DNA from: a virus
Direction: 5' to 3' (one strand)
Virus record (IMG/VR): IMGVR_UViG_3300005664_000118
Location: 1-21,741 of that record
DNA: 21,741 bases
Shown here: one piece after another, positions 9,459 through 17,710 of the stretch
Numbering within the stretch: the first letter of the stretch is position 1
Layout: each line of letters begins with the position of its first letter
Notes under the pieces: generated by a model
The model's database searches: none
Seen by the model: the letters and a program-made list of their open reading frames with translations, nothing else
Told to the model about the DNA's origin: nothing
Made by a program: the position numbers and the translations under genes

Positions 9459-10493
9459 ATGGCTGAGACTGATTATAGCAAGATGACTCCTGAGGAAGTC
9501 CTGAGATTGGCGTTGGGGCAAGATCCTAGTGGCGCACAAAAGCAGGACATGGGTCAAACTGGTGGCAAAGGGGCCGGGGGCGGTGCTGGAGAGGAAATTG
9601 ATAAGATGTTGCCCATCCCTGTATTCGGACAGTTTGGAGGGTATGAAAAAGTAAGGATTCCTTTCTATAAGCCCCAGCAAAGTGCTTACGGGGCCAATGA
9701 TATTCCTGACAAGTATAATCCCTATATCATGGGAGCCGGCCAACAGGCCGCACGCTTTCAAGACCGCAGGTACGACCCTATCAATATGCTAGAGCAGGCA
9801 GGTGATTATGATAATTCTCTAGCAGCAAGACGCGACCAGGGAGCGTTGCTTGAGTCCTACAATCAAGCTCTTGCTGGCAATGCCCCATCCGCTGCACAAG
9901 CACAACTCCAGTCTGGGCTAGACCAAGCTAACAGACAGACTCTAGCGATGGCAGCAAACTCACGAGGCGGAGCTGGTAATGCTATGGCGCTCTCTGATGC
10001 AATGAGACAAATGTCGAATGCAAGCACTGATGTAGCAGGCCGCGCCGCAGCCTTGCGGGCACAAGAGATGGACTCGTATCGGCAGGGGGCATCTGGACTG
10101 TCGCAGGCGATGAGAGGGCAAGATTTGGCTACAAGGCAGTCTTCCTTGGAGGCAGCACGTATGCCAGCAGAGATGCAGATGAAGCGATTCGCTCTCAATG
10201 ATGCTGCGGCTCAGGCCGAACGTGATAGGCAGCTGAAGCTATTGGGATTGCAGCAGGGGATGTATGACCGTGATCAAAGAGCTAATATCCAGTACCAACA
10301 AGATCTTATAAATTCATTTTATCGAAGCAGAGAGATTGAAGTAGGTGGCAATGCCCCAGGAGATAAAGATAGACGTGAGAGCTCGAGAGCATCCCTGGGA
10401 GCATTGCTGAAAGCAGTGGGGGTACCGACAGGATTATCAACATGGCATATACATCCTACAAGCAGTTCGCTCCGAACGGATATGAGTTTATAG
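9459..10493 (+). CDS. Internal virion / ejection-type protein 1
   Basis: A 344-aa protein starting at the ATG at 9459, which has AGGA at 9446-9449 nine bases upstream. The in-frame ATG at 9387 lies inside the preceding gene and is not preferred. After a polar, Gly-rich N-terminus, residues about 141-204 form an Ala/Gln/Met-rich helix with the pattern 'SAAQAQLQSGLDQA...MAANSRGG......A......ASTDVAGRAAALRAQEM'. I know this signature from proteins between nozzle and larger ejection genes in podovirus-like genomes, where they are thought to be internal virion proteins delivered with the DNA. The rest is highly charged and helical. It overlaps the next gene by 52 nt. A scaffold or chaperone role for the long tail proteins is the main alternative. 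Confidence 0.68.
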   Translation: MAETDYSKMTPEEVLRLALGQDPSGAQKQDMGQTGGKGAGGGAGEEIDKMLPIPVFGQFGGYEKVRIPFYKPQQSAYGANDIPDKYNPYIMGAGQQAARFQDRRYDPINMLEQAGDYDNSLAARRDQGALLESYNQALAGNAPSAAQAQLQSGLDQANRQTLAMAANSRGGAGNAMALSDAMRQMSNASTDVAGRAAALRAQEMDSYRQGASGLSQAMRGQDLATRQSSLEAARMPAEMQMKRFALNDAAAQAERDRQLKLLGLQQGMYDRDQRANIQYQQDLINSFYRSREIEVGGNAPGDKDRRESSRASLGALLKAVGVPTGLSTWHIHPTSSSLRTDMSL

Positions 10494-12385
10494 ACGACAA
10501 AACAGGCCAGACTGTTATGGCATCAGGTCCTGAGGCATCCCTCCATGCGCGCAAGATAGATAGCTTGTATGCCCCCGTGGACCCTATGATGCAACAGGCT
10601 GCCGCAAGCATGCAGGACGATCGCTTGGCTGAGGCTTCGCCAGGCTTTGTAGAAAGCATGCGGGACCAAGGGAAGACGTATCTAGACTCTGGTGAAACAT
10701 GGAATAATATCAAAAAATGGGTGCGAGGTGACACGGCTCCTCCTGTGGCTACGGATGCTGTAGGAGGGCCACTGGTTGCCTCATCGCCTCCTCCTATGAT
10801 TGCGGCGAATCCACCACCTAGGCTTGGAGCTGGTGACTTGGAGAGCAACGGAGGAGACGATATCTCTTCTCTCATGGATCTAAAAGAAGAAAAGCTTCGA
10901 GAGAAAGCTGGCTTTAAAAAAGAAACAAAAGCTCCAGCAGTGAAGACGCTAACGGCCGCTCCACGTCTTCCAGACCCTAACAACTGGAACATGGACAAGC
11001 CAGGCTCCCAATTCCTCACCGAGCCAACAACACGAGAGGCGATGGCAGAGAGAGCTTATATAGGGAACGAGATAGCAGCGGCTCAATCTCCTACCCCACC
11101 AGGCCCCATAGAAAAACTAGGCCCATCCGTACCCGTATCCAGGACAGGTATTGTAGGTGCAAGTCCAGCTGCTGTAGCCGATGCTATGGCTGCTCAAGAA
11201 GACCTAGCAAAAGCTAATGCTGCTGTAGAAGGTCGCGCTCTGGATAGGCAAGGTTTTGTGGACACAGAGCTCGCAAACATTGCCCAGACAACCAAAGCCA
11301 CGGTGGATAGGCAATCTGCCATGATAGAAAGAGATTTGGCGGCTAGAGAGAGAACAGAGGGCGTGATGAATAAGCTCAGGGAAGAGCTGAACATAGCCAC
11401 CGACCCCAACTCAGCATTTAATAAGAAATCTACAGGAGATAAGATTACGGCCAGGCTATCAGCTTTCATGACAGGGCTTGGCTCTTATCTTCTTGGAGCC
11501 AGAGGGAAAGAGGTCACCGACCAGATGGATGCCATCATAAATGATGACCAAAAGGTAGGGAAGATTACGAAAAGAATAGAAGAAGCCTATAAGGCAAGCG
11601 GTATGCTGGGAGACATGGCTGACAAGAAAAGAGCCATAGCAGCAACACAGGGACTGCTCCAGACCCAAGCTATTCTAGCTAAGATAGATGCTCTCAAAGC
11701 CGCCAACATGACACAGCTTCAACGAGACAAACTATCTCTTGTTGAGAGAGAGCAGCTGGCAAACCAAGCCATGTATACCAGAGACTTGGAAGCCCAAATC
11801 AACGGTACCGTCAACTATGCTCTTGCGGGCAGCATGAAGCCAAAGGGCGGAGGAGGCGAAGGCGGAGATAAAGCCCTAGATAATCTGATCAAATTCCAAC
11901 AGGGGAGACTTGCAAACACCTACAAACTGAGAGGCACCTCTTTTGAACTCCCTCCCCTTAATGAAGGCCTAAGCAGCAAACTGCATGAAAGAGTCAATGC
12001 TTTTTCAGCAGCAGACGCAGCCCTTCAAGAACTGGAAAAACTAGTGAAAAGTCATCCCAACTGGAAGTCTTATGACCCGATGAGTGCAGAGAGGCAAGCT
12101 ATCGAAGGATACGTATCAGACATTGCCGAGCTTAGGTCTGTCGGAAATGGGCAAGGAGCCGCTAACAAAGAGGCTATCGATAGGGACATTAATGCAGTTA
12201 AATTGGGAGGCGGAGAAAGAACAGCAAAAATACTACGAGAACGTCTCACTCCTAGCATTAATCGGCTTGAAGACGAATTGAATAGCTATGGAGGCCGTAA
12301 GGTCAATAGATTATGGCTGAAGAAAAAGACTATATACTTTATGACAACAATGGGAATCCGTTCACTGTTGCAGAAAGTCTTGTAG
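10442..12385 (+). CDS. Internal virion / ejection-type protein 2
   Basis: A 647-aa protein, Pro/Ala-rich and disordered in the first ~220 residues, then mainly charged helices (coiled-coil-like from about 255 to 320 and 470 onward). One short hydrophobic patch, SAFMTGLGSYLLGARG (about 340-355), could be membrane-active. Such architecture, next to a still larger Gly/Ala-rich protein, matches ejection proteins that leave the capsid and help DNA cross the cell envelope. An ACAGGA site at 10428-10433 supports the start. The last ~24 residues overlap the next gene in another frame and look atypical (Leu/Lys/Met-rich), as expected for coding forced by an overlap. No enzymatic domain such as a transglycosylase is visible. 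Confidence 0.68.
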   Translation: MAYTSYKQFAPNGYEFIDDKTGQTVMASGPEASLHARKIDSLYAPVDPMMQQAAASMQDDRLAEASPGFVESMRDQGKTYLDSGETWNNIKKWVRGDTAPPVATDAVGGPLVASSPPPMIAANPPPRLGAGDLESNGGDDISSLMDLKEEKLREKAGFKKETKAPAVKTLTAAPRLPDPNNWNMDKPGSQFLTEPTTREAMAERAYIGNEIAAAQSPTPPGPIEKLGPSVPVSRTGIVGASPAAVADAMAAQEDLAKANAAVEGRALDRQGFVDTELANIAQTTKATVDRQSAMIERDLAARERTEGVMNKLREELNIATDPNSAFNKKSTGDKITARLSAFMTGLGSYLLGARGKEVTDQMDAIINDDQKVGKITKRIEEAYKASGMLGDMADKKRAIAATQGLLQTQAILAKIDALKAANMTQLQRDKLSLVEREQLANQAMYTRDLEAQINGTVNYALAGSMKPKGGGGEGGDKALDNLIKFQQGRLANTYKLRGTSFELPPLNEGLSSKLHERVNAFSAADAALQELEKLVKSHPNWKSYDPMSAERQAIEGYVSDIAELRSVGNGQGAANKEAIDRDINAVKLGGGERTAKILRERLTPSINRLEDELNSYGGRKVNRLWLKKKTIYFMTTMGIRSLLQKVL

Positions 12386-14997
12386 CTAAAGCTATTCAGA
12401 AAAAAGGGCTTAAGCTAGACCCATCTAGCTCAATCCCCATCAAAGACAAAAGGACTGGAACCATATCATCCCTTAGCGGAATAGAAGCAACAGAAGCTCT
12501 ATCAAGGCCAGTCTCCACCCCATCAACCATCGCTTCCGACAAAGAATATGCAGCCTATCAAACGAAGAAAGCCGCCCAAGAAGAAGCAGGCTCTCTCACA
12601 GGAATGGGCAAAGCGGCTCTCGGAGGATTCGCAAGAGGTCTAACATGGGGTCTTTCTGATGACGCAGCGCGTAGGGTAGACCCAGAGGTCGTCAAGCAAC
12701 TTGCGGCAGTCAAAGAAGCCAACCCCATAACCTCTGGAGCGAGTGAATTCGTAGGCATGCTTGCTCCCCTTCTCGCAACGAGGGGAGCTTCTGCTGAAGC
12801 TCAGGTAGCAGCCAGAGGAGCCGGTCTCGCTGGCGCAGCTGAAGGGGCACTCGCTGCTGGTCGTGTGGCTGAAGGCACTGGACTTCTAAGTGGCGCCCTC
12901 CGCACTGCGGGCGTTATTCCAAGAGCAACGGCTGCCCTCGGCGGCGTCGTTGAACGCACACTTGCCCCTAGGATAGGAAGCATCGGAGCCAAAGCTGCAG
13001 CCATGGGTACCGAGATGGCTATCTATGGCATGGGCAACGAGGTGTCTCGCGCTGCTCTCGCTAACGAAGATCTAACAGCAGAGAAGCTTGTCGCAGGAGG
13101 GCTCGAAGGCTTTAAGTCTGGAGCTATGTTCGGAGCAGGAGCTGGCGCCGCAGGGGCCGCTTTCTCCAAACTGTTCAGCAAAGCCGGGACCGTCGCAGAA
13201 GCTGGAGAGGCAGCCAAGTCGAGCCTCATTGCTGACAAATACATCAAGATAGCTTCAGGTGGAGACAAGGCCCAGGAAGAGCTGCTTCGCAAAGTCTACA
13301 CAAGTGGAGGAGACTTTGTTGCTGAAGGAGAGAAGATTAGAGAGACGGCAATCCGCTCCATACAAAAAGACCTGGAAGCGGTTAGAGCCCATGCGAAAGA
13401 ACTAGCCGGGCTCAAGAGTGAAACCGCAACAATAAACAGATTTATCAGGCAAGGCGGAGAAGAAAAAGTAGCAGAACATGTAAGCGGTAACATGACCCGT
13501 CTGCGCCAGGTGACAGATGACATAATAGAAAACTCCAAAGAGTTCGGTGGCAAGAGGATGGCTACTGACCTGCGGGCCGCTATCGACGGCACAGACAAGA
13601 GAATAGCAGAGGCCTTGGGGAAGAAAGAATTCAACCAGGTTGCCTTCAAAGAGATGGATACTCTCAAGAGAAAGATTGATGAGTCAATCTACTCTAAAGC
13701 GCTTAGAAACAGCATGGACGGAGAGACCATTCAAGGCATTCTAAAGAAAGAGAATGACATCGTTCGGCTAGGTCTAGAAGACACAAACGTCTGGGGAGAG
13801 ATGGGCAATAAGCAAAAGGCCATCAATAAAGCTTATAGCGAATTGTCAGCTGCTAAGGATGTCTTTGACCCCACTCTAGCCACGCGTGTGGGCACTGCCG
13901 GGAAGAAGTTTATCGACCCAGCCAAGATAGACTCTTACATTAACACCCTAGGTATGGCTAAAGGGGCCAACAAAGAAAGCTTCGTTAATAACTACGTTGC
14001 CAAACTTGAGAACTATTACAACGTAGTCAACAAAGAGCTAGGTGCCAAAGTCGACGTCAGTCCCATAACAAGACTAAGGCAAAATCTAGAAAAGACAGAG
14101 AAAGAAGTAGCGCAGGTCAAGACTCTAAAAAACCTTATGGGCCAAGAGATGCAAGTGGGGAGCATCGCTTCAGGCACGCTCGGAGGCGTTATTGGAGGAG
14201 CTCCCGGAGCTGCTATAGGAGGAATTGTAGGAACAGGCATCAATGCCGTCACAGCCCCCCTCTCTACCGTTGCGCGCATAGCAAAGCTAGAGAACATCTA
14301 TAGAGGCACGACCGACGCCGTAGGCTCAGCTGTCAAAAGATTCGCATCCAGCACCAGCAAGCCCGCAGTGAGAGCCAGTGCTGAGTTCTTTCTCAAAGGC
14401 TCCAAGGATGTCGACAAAGAGTTCGACAACAACAAAAAACGCGTAGAGCAAGTCGCCCGCAACATCGAATCATCCCCTAATGCCTATATGGCCCTAGGCC
14501 CCGGCGTTGCCTCCAAGGTCATGGATACCCAGGCTCGTGCTGCCACGTATCTGATGAGCACGATGCCGAAGAATCCAGACGTAGGGCTTGTCAAAACCAA
14601 GTCCAAGAAAGACGGCACTCCCAAAATCGAGAAAGCCAAGTGGAACAACACCGTGGGTGCTATCATAGACCCGAAGAATGCTCTATCTAAGCTCAGCAAA
14701 GGTCATGTCACAAAGGAAGAAATGAATGCCATCAAGACGGTTTACCCATCTCTTCACGCATCGATTGTAAATAGCGTAGCCCAAAAGGTGGCAGATAAGC
14801 CCATGCCGTACTCAAAAAGACTACAACTGTCTACGGTCATGGGGACGGGCGTGGACAAAAGTACTAGCAAATCAAACACAATGCAGGTTCAGGCTATGTA
14901 TGCTTCAACTGCACAAAATAGGACTCCGAAGCCAAGAGCTAGACCTGTAAATATTGCATCGTCTTTTTCAACTAGAACCAATAGTATGACACGATAA
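12313..14997 (+). CDS. Internal virion / ejection-type protein 3, membrane-active segments
   Basis: An 894-aa protein overlapping its upstream neighbour by 73 nt. It alternates long charged helices with several Gly/Ala-rich hydrophobic stretches: about 155-210, about 262-290 (a GAGAGAAGAAF-type run) and about 617-650 (TLGGVIGGAPGAAIGGIVGTG, glycine-zipper-like). These are typical of proteins that insert into a bilayer without a signal peptide. With the two genes before it, it would make a three-protein ejection set comparable in role, not in sequence, to T7 gp14/15/16 or P22 gp7/16/20. No lytic transglycosylase motif is seen. Parts of the gene have C exceeding G on the plus strand, unlike most of its neighbours. 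Confidence 0.7.
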   Translation: MAEEKDYILYDNNGNPFTVAESLVAKAIQKKGLKLDPSSSIPIKDKRTGTISSLSGIEATEALSRPVSTPSTIASDKEYAAYQTKKAAQEEAGSLTGMGKAALGGFARGLTWGLSDDAARRVDPEVVKQLAAVKEANPITSGASEFVGMLAPLLATRGASAEAQVAARGAGLAGAAEGALAAGRVAEGTGLLSGALRTAGVIPRATAALGGVVERTLAPRIGSIGAKAAAMGTEMAIYGMGNEVSRAALANEDLTAEKLVAGGLEGFKSGAMFGAGAGAAGAAFSKLFSKAGTVAEAGEAAKSSLIADKYIKIASGGDKAQEELLRKVYTSGGDFVAEGEKIRETAIRSIQKDLEAVRAHAKELAGLKSETATINRFIRQGGEEKVAEHVSGNMTRLRQVTDDIIENSKEFGGKRMATDLRAAIDGTDKRIAEALGKKEFNQVAFKEMDTLKRKIDESIYSKALRNSMDGETIQGILKKENDIVRLGLEDTNVWGEMGNKQKAINKAYSELSAAKDVFDPTLATRVGTAGKKFIDPAKIDSYINTLGMAKGANKESFVNNYVAKLENYYNVVNKELGAKVDVSPITRLRQNLEKTEKEVAQVKTLKNLMGQEMQVGSIASGTLGGVIGGAPGAAIGGIVGTGINAVTAPLSTVARIAKLENIYRGTTDAVGSAVKRFASSTSKPAVRASAEFFLKGSKDVDKEFDNNKKRVEQVARNIESSPNAYMALGPGVASKVMDTQARAATYLMSTMPKNPDVGLVKTKSKKDGTPKIEKAKWNNTVGAIIDPKNALSKLSKGHVTKEEMNAIKTVYPSLHASIVNSVAQKVADKPMPYSKRLQLSTVMGTGVDKSTSKSNTMQVQAMYASTAQNRTPKPRARPVNIASSFSTRTNSMTR

Positions 14998-15009
14998 AGG
15001 AACATTACC

Positions 15010-15417
15010 ATGCCAATTATGCAGAGCCGCCTTGCGGACCACGTTTCTCCTCCAACTCGTTCTGAAGTGGCAGCTTTTGCTATCACAAATGCCTCTCAGT
15101 ACTATGCCCTACGCACAGCAGTCACAGGCTTCCCGCCGAACAATACTCCTGATGAATCATTTTGGTATGGCAGGTATGTAACAATGGAAACAGATGCTGA
15201 TGTATTTATTCTCTTCCACGATGATACTGTAGACATTGACATCACAGCAGCTCCGAATGGCGCAAATGCTATTAATTTGCCCATCAAGATGGTCGCTGGA
15301 GTTCCGAAGAATTTCCTTATGCCATCTAAAACTAGCTCTATCAGTTATTTGATATGGAAAGCAGCTGTTTCTGGAGGAATTCTTCGAATGTGGACATCAA
15401 GTCCGAAAGGGTTCTGA
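15010..15417 (+). CDS. Small strand-rich virion protein, unknown
   Basis: A 135-aa protein with a good upstream AAAGGA site (14996-15001) after a 12-nt gap from the ejection gene. Past a short helix it is strand-predicted, with Asp/Thr-rich segments (ADVFILFHDDTVDIDIT, about 63-79) and a C-terminal Trp-containing strand pair. It is co-translated with the LamG-like gene through a TGATG overlap. The build suits a small jelly-roll or fibre-base protein. In phages with this gene order, small beta proteins beside a lectin-like gene may form a tail or head fibre, which is the inference here; no family is recognised. Confidence 0.6.
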   Translation: MPIMQSRLADHVSPPTRSEVAAFAITNASQYYALRTAVTGFPPNNTPDESFWYGRYVTMETDADVFILFHDDTVDIDITAAPNGANAINLPIKMVAGVPKNFLMPSKTSSISYLIWKAAVSGGILRMWTSSPKGF

Positions 15418-16127
15418 TGAACAGAAGACTGCCTGGCCGTAGGGAATCTATTGGCCTCATAACACCAGGTCCATTTAACCCAATACAACTCGGCCCGAAG
15501 GCTTGGTATCGAGGAGGCGTTGATATCTCTAGAGTATTTTCTGCCATTATTTATTGGGGAGACCAAAGTGGCAATGGTTACCATCTGGAGCAGAACGTTG
15601 TAGCATGGCGTCCCACGCTAAACTATGTGGATGGGAAAGAATGCGTGCAGGGAGGTGGATTGGCTTTTATGGACAACACAGCTTTTAGCATTGGCGCACA
15701 ACCAATCACTGTAGCTGCTGTTTATAATACGAATTCATCACTAGGCTTCCTGCAAACCATGACATGCGGGGGTGCTGACACCGAATGCGCACAAGGTTAT
15801 TACTACAGCGGCTTGGATGGGTTTCTCTATGAATTTGCTGCAGGCCTGGATGTCTACGGAGGTCCCTTCGATCCAAGCGCAGTCCCTCGCGTTGGATTTG
15901 TTGAATTTAATACTGGAGCCAGCGCGATGTACGATGGCGTCACACTGCTTACCACAGGAACAGTCGGAGCAAGTGGCATGAGTAAACTCACGGTTGGAAA
16001 TCTATTCTCACAGACGGCTCCTTTTGCTGGGACTATGATGGAAATAATTATCTTCGATAAGGTTTTGACTGGTCCGGACAGGCAAAACCTGTATGATTAT
16101 TTTGCTACACAGTGGACTGTTGCGTAG
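15417..16127 (+). CDS. LamG / concanavalin-like jelly-roll protein, probable fibre or surface-binding protein
   Basis: A 236-aa protein read from the ATG at 15417, whose TGATG overlap and GAAAGG site (15404-15410) make it better than the in-frame ATG at 15354 inside the preceding gene. Residues about 35-63 (WYRGG...IYWGDQSGNGYHLEQ) and the C-terminal block about 207-233 (MMEIIIFDKVLTGPDRQNLYDYFATQW) are the start and end signatures of LamG-like jelly-roll domains. In these proteins a Trp-xx-QSGNG motif opens the fold and an 'EIIIYD..L...e...v..YL..KW' strand-helix closes it. The domain makes up nearly the whole protein. Glycan or surface binding is the usual role, so it may be a receptor-binding or capsid-surface protein. 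No signal peptide is present. Confidence 0.72.
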   Translation: MNRRLPGRRESIGLITPGPFNPIQLGPKAWYRGGVDISRVFSAIIYWGDQSGNGYHLEQNVVAWRPTLNYVDGKECVQGGGLAFMDNTAFSIGAQPITVAAVYNTNSSLGFLQTMTCGGADTECAQGYYYSGLDGFLYEFAAGLDVYGGPFDPSAVPRVGFVEFNTGASAMYDGVTLLTTGTVGASGMSKLTVGNLFSQTAPFAGTMMEIIIFDKVLTGPDRQNLYDYFATQWTVA

Positions 16128-16149
16128 AATCAACAATGGGGGTTAATTT

Positions 16150-16395
16150 ATGAAAGATATCTTGGAGTGGTGTCGAAGTCACCCAGGGGTTTGGGGGCCA
16201 ATGCTGGGGGTGCTGCTCTTGAGTATCTCTAAGATGAAAGAGCCAGAAAATAAATACCTTCGATTTATATGGAGGCTGGTTGTAACCTATCTAACTTTTA
16301 TGCCATGGGACAGATGGTTTGGGCCTTTGAAGCCGCCTGGCAAAGCTGTCCCTGAGATAGAACTGGTTGTCTCGAAGAGAGGAGAGGAGTTATGA
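16150..16395 (+). CDS. Small membrane protein, holin candidate
   Basis: An 81-aa protein with a GGGGG ribosome-binding site just upstream. It has a short hydrophobic segment at about 13-27 (GVWGPMLGVLLLSIS) and a second, Arg-containing one at about 39-53 (FIWRLVVTYLTFMPW), ending in a charged tail. Size, two hydrophobic segments, charged C-terminus and location in front of a lipoprotein gene and two hydrolase genes suggest a holin. The second segment contains Arg42, so it may be peripheral rather than spanning, and a one-span membrane protein remains possible. ATGA overlap with the next gene indicates coupling. Confidence 0.58.
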   Translation: MKDILEWCRSHPGVWGPMLGVLLLSISKMKEPENKYLRFIWRLVVTYLTFMPWDRWFGPLKPPGKAVPEIELVVSKRGEEL

Positions 16396-16568
16396 AATGG
16401 GTTCCTCTTTTTTTCCTTGCGGGCTGTTCTTATCTAAAGCCAGCATGCCAGATAGTAGATATTGCCAATGATGTCTGTATTGTTGTAAATACAAAGAATG
16501 GGTCCTACAGAGTGCCATCCTCTGTTCTTGTTGATGCTTCGGTTGCTAATGGTGTTAGGGTTCGATGA
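16392..16568 (+). CDS. Small lipoprotein (58 aa), spanin or exclusion candidate
   Basis: This short gene sits exactly between two ATGA overlaps (16392-16395 and 16565-16568). It encodes a very short signal sequence, MKWVPLFFLAGC, with lipobox L-A-G-C and the lipidated Cys at residue 12. The mature part is 47 residues and contains two further Cys (19, 29) that could form a disulfide, plus a strand-like region VCIVVNTKNGSYRV. It should be anchored in a membrane facing the periplasm, which supports a Gram-negative host. It might be an outer-membrane spanin subunit or a superinfection-exclusion lipoprotein. No classic Pro-rich spanin linker is seen, so function is open. Confidence 0.62.
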   Translation: MKWVPLFFLAGCSYLKPACQIVDIANDVCIVVNTKNGSYRVPSSVLVDASVANGVRVR

Positions 16569-17437
16569 GGGGGACAGGGTATCTGCAGGACCCGCTTGTT
16601 AGCGTATGGAAGAGTGGGGTGCTAGGTTCGGCTGCAGCTCTTTTGGATAGCACGCTACCATCTGCCAGCATTCGCGATTCTTTCGATGAGCCTCTTGACC
16701 AGGGCAAGACGCAAAGCTGTGTGGCGCATGCGCTATGTGCTGCCATAAAAGCCAGGTCAATTCTCCAAGGGATGCCACAGCATGTCGATTTGTCCAGGCT
16801 TTGGGTTTATAATAGAGCGAGACGGTTTCCCTTGGCTCTTCTGGGTGGAGACAGGCTTATATCCGTAGAAGATGAGGGGTGTTATCCAAGAGCGGCCATG
16901 GGCAGCCTCACGGTATCAGGTATATGTGAAGAGAATGTATGGCCATGGGACGAAGCGCAGATTAACGATAATCCATCCATCGCCGCCTTCAATAGGTCCT
17001 ATGACCAAAGAGGCACCGTTCAGCATTACAGGGTTAGCGACAGAGGAGGAGAAGATAGGGAAATGCAAGTAAGGTCAGCCCTGTCTAGCGATTTGCCAGT
17101 TATCTTTGGAACGTCTGTTGATGATGATTTTTTCGAAATAGATTCATCTGAGCCGTGGGAATTCTCTGGGTATCAAGTGGGTAGGCATATGATGGCCATA
17201 GTGGGATACGATAAGTGGGGTGTTGATGTTATCAACAGTTGGGGGACATCCTGGGGAGACGAGGGATTTTGCAAAATCAAATGGAGAAGCTTTCTAAGTC
17301 CAGCCATAACCACAGATGTTTATGTCATTGAATCTTGTCCCATATTTCCAAGCTATGAAAATCATTTATCTTTCTATCATGCTATCTGCTTGCTCAGCCA
17401 GGGCCCCCACTGCTTCTTATTGCGCGCAAGCGTGTGA
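16565..17437 (+). CDS. Papain-family (C1A) cysteine peptidase
   Basis: A 290-aa protein with the complete papain catalytic set. DQGKTQSC (45-52) supplies the oxyanion Gln46 and nucleophile Cys52 with the six-residue spacing found in papain (Q19/C25). GRHMMAIVGYD (206-216) carries His208, and VINSWGTSWGDEG (222-234) carries Asn224 and the flanking Trp of the C1A signature. There is no signal peptide or propeptide, so it would act in the cytoplasm, in the virion, or after release. The start overlaps the lipoprotein stop as ATGA. The C-terminal ~28 residues overlap the next gene and are probably unimportant. Possible roles are processing of virion proteins, host-protein cleavage or a lysis accessory. 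The family call is firm; the role is inferred only from neighbours. Confidence 0.85.
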   Translation: MRGTGYLQDPLVSVWKSGVLGSAAALLDSTLPSASIRDSFDEPLDQGKTQSCVAHALCAAIKARSILQGMPQHVDLSRLWVYNRARRFPLALLGGDRLISVEDEGCYPRAAMGSLTVSGICEENVWPWDEAQINDNPSIAAFNRSYDQRGTVQHYRVSDRGGEDREMQVRSALSSDLPVIFGTSVDDDFFEIDSSEPWEFSGYQVGRHMMAIVGYDKWGVDVINSWGTSWGDEGFCKIKWRSFLSPAITTDVYVIESCPIFPSYENHLSFYHAICLLSQGPHCFLLRASV

Positions 17438-17585
17438 TAGGGTGCATGAGCTCCACTGTGGGATAGAAAAGACTCCTGGAGGCGTATCTTGTATGGAATG
17501 GATGTGTCACGCAGAAAAAGAGGGGGGCAATGTTCTATGCGTAACGACAGCGAAGACATGTACCGATGCGGAGAAATGTCGCTAG
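17355..17585 (+). CDS. Cysteine-rich small lipoprotein
   Basis: A 76-aa protein read from the ATG at 17355, 83 nt inside the peptidase gene in another frame. A 12-residue signal ends in the lipobox LSAC with lipidated Cys13. The mature chain has eight more Cys (23, 27, 35, 46, 51, 62, 69, 75), enough for four disulfides, arranged as C-x3-C-x7-C, then C-x4-C, then C-x6-C-x5-C. I recall similar Cys-patterned small lipoproteins in other podovirus-like genomes but no known function. No Shine-Dalgarno is obvious, so translation is probably coupled to the upstream gene. An in-frame ATG at 17316 would destroy the signal peptide. A role in the host envelope (exclusion or lysis) is an inference. Confidence 0.62.
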   Translation: MKIIYLSIMLSACSARAPTASYCAQACDRVHELHCGIEKTPGGVSCMEWMCHAEKEGGNVLCVTTAKTCTDAEKCR

Positions 17586-17710
17586 ATGATGTTTGCCTAG
17601 CTGATTCTGATGAGCTCTGGATGCTCAACTATCTTTACAAAACAGGGGGAAAGCGATGCGTGGAGATTGTTCTGAATCGATACCTGACATTCTGTCAGGA
17701 AGACTGGTAG
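17537..17710 (+). CDS. Small acidic protein (57 aa), unknown
   Basis: Read from the ATG at 17537 because an AGGGGGG site lies at 17521-17527, nine bases upstream; an alternative ATG at 17576 overlaps the lipoprotein stop but has its purine run too close. The protein is acidic at the N-terminus (MRNDSEDM), then a helix 'ELWMLNYLYKTGGKRCVEIVLNRYL'. It overlaps the lipoprotein gene by 49 nt and the hydrolase gene by 55 nt. I recall short acidic helical proteins of this kind beside hydrolase genes in other phages, but no function is known. It could be a non-functional overlap product, which is why confidence is limited. Confidence 0.5.
   Translation: MRNDSEDMYRCGEMSLDDVCLADSDELWMLNYLYKTGGKRCVEIVLNRYLTFCQEDW

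Noticed and set aside
10456-11019. Long antisense open frame (187 codons) opposite the 647-aa ejection-type protein
   Set aside because: The sense strand codes a consistent protein; the antisense product is low-complexity Ser/Pro/Ala-rich with no ribosome-binding site. It is a shadow frame.
15010-16127. Search for a diversity-generating retroelement linked to the LamG-like gene
   Set aside because: No reverse transcriptase and no template/variable repeat pair were seen.
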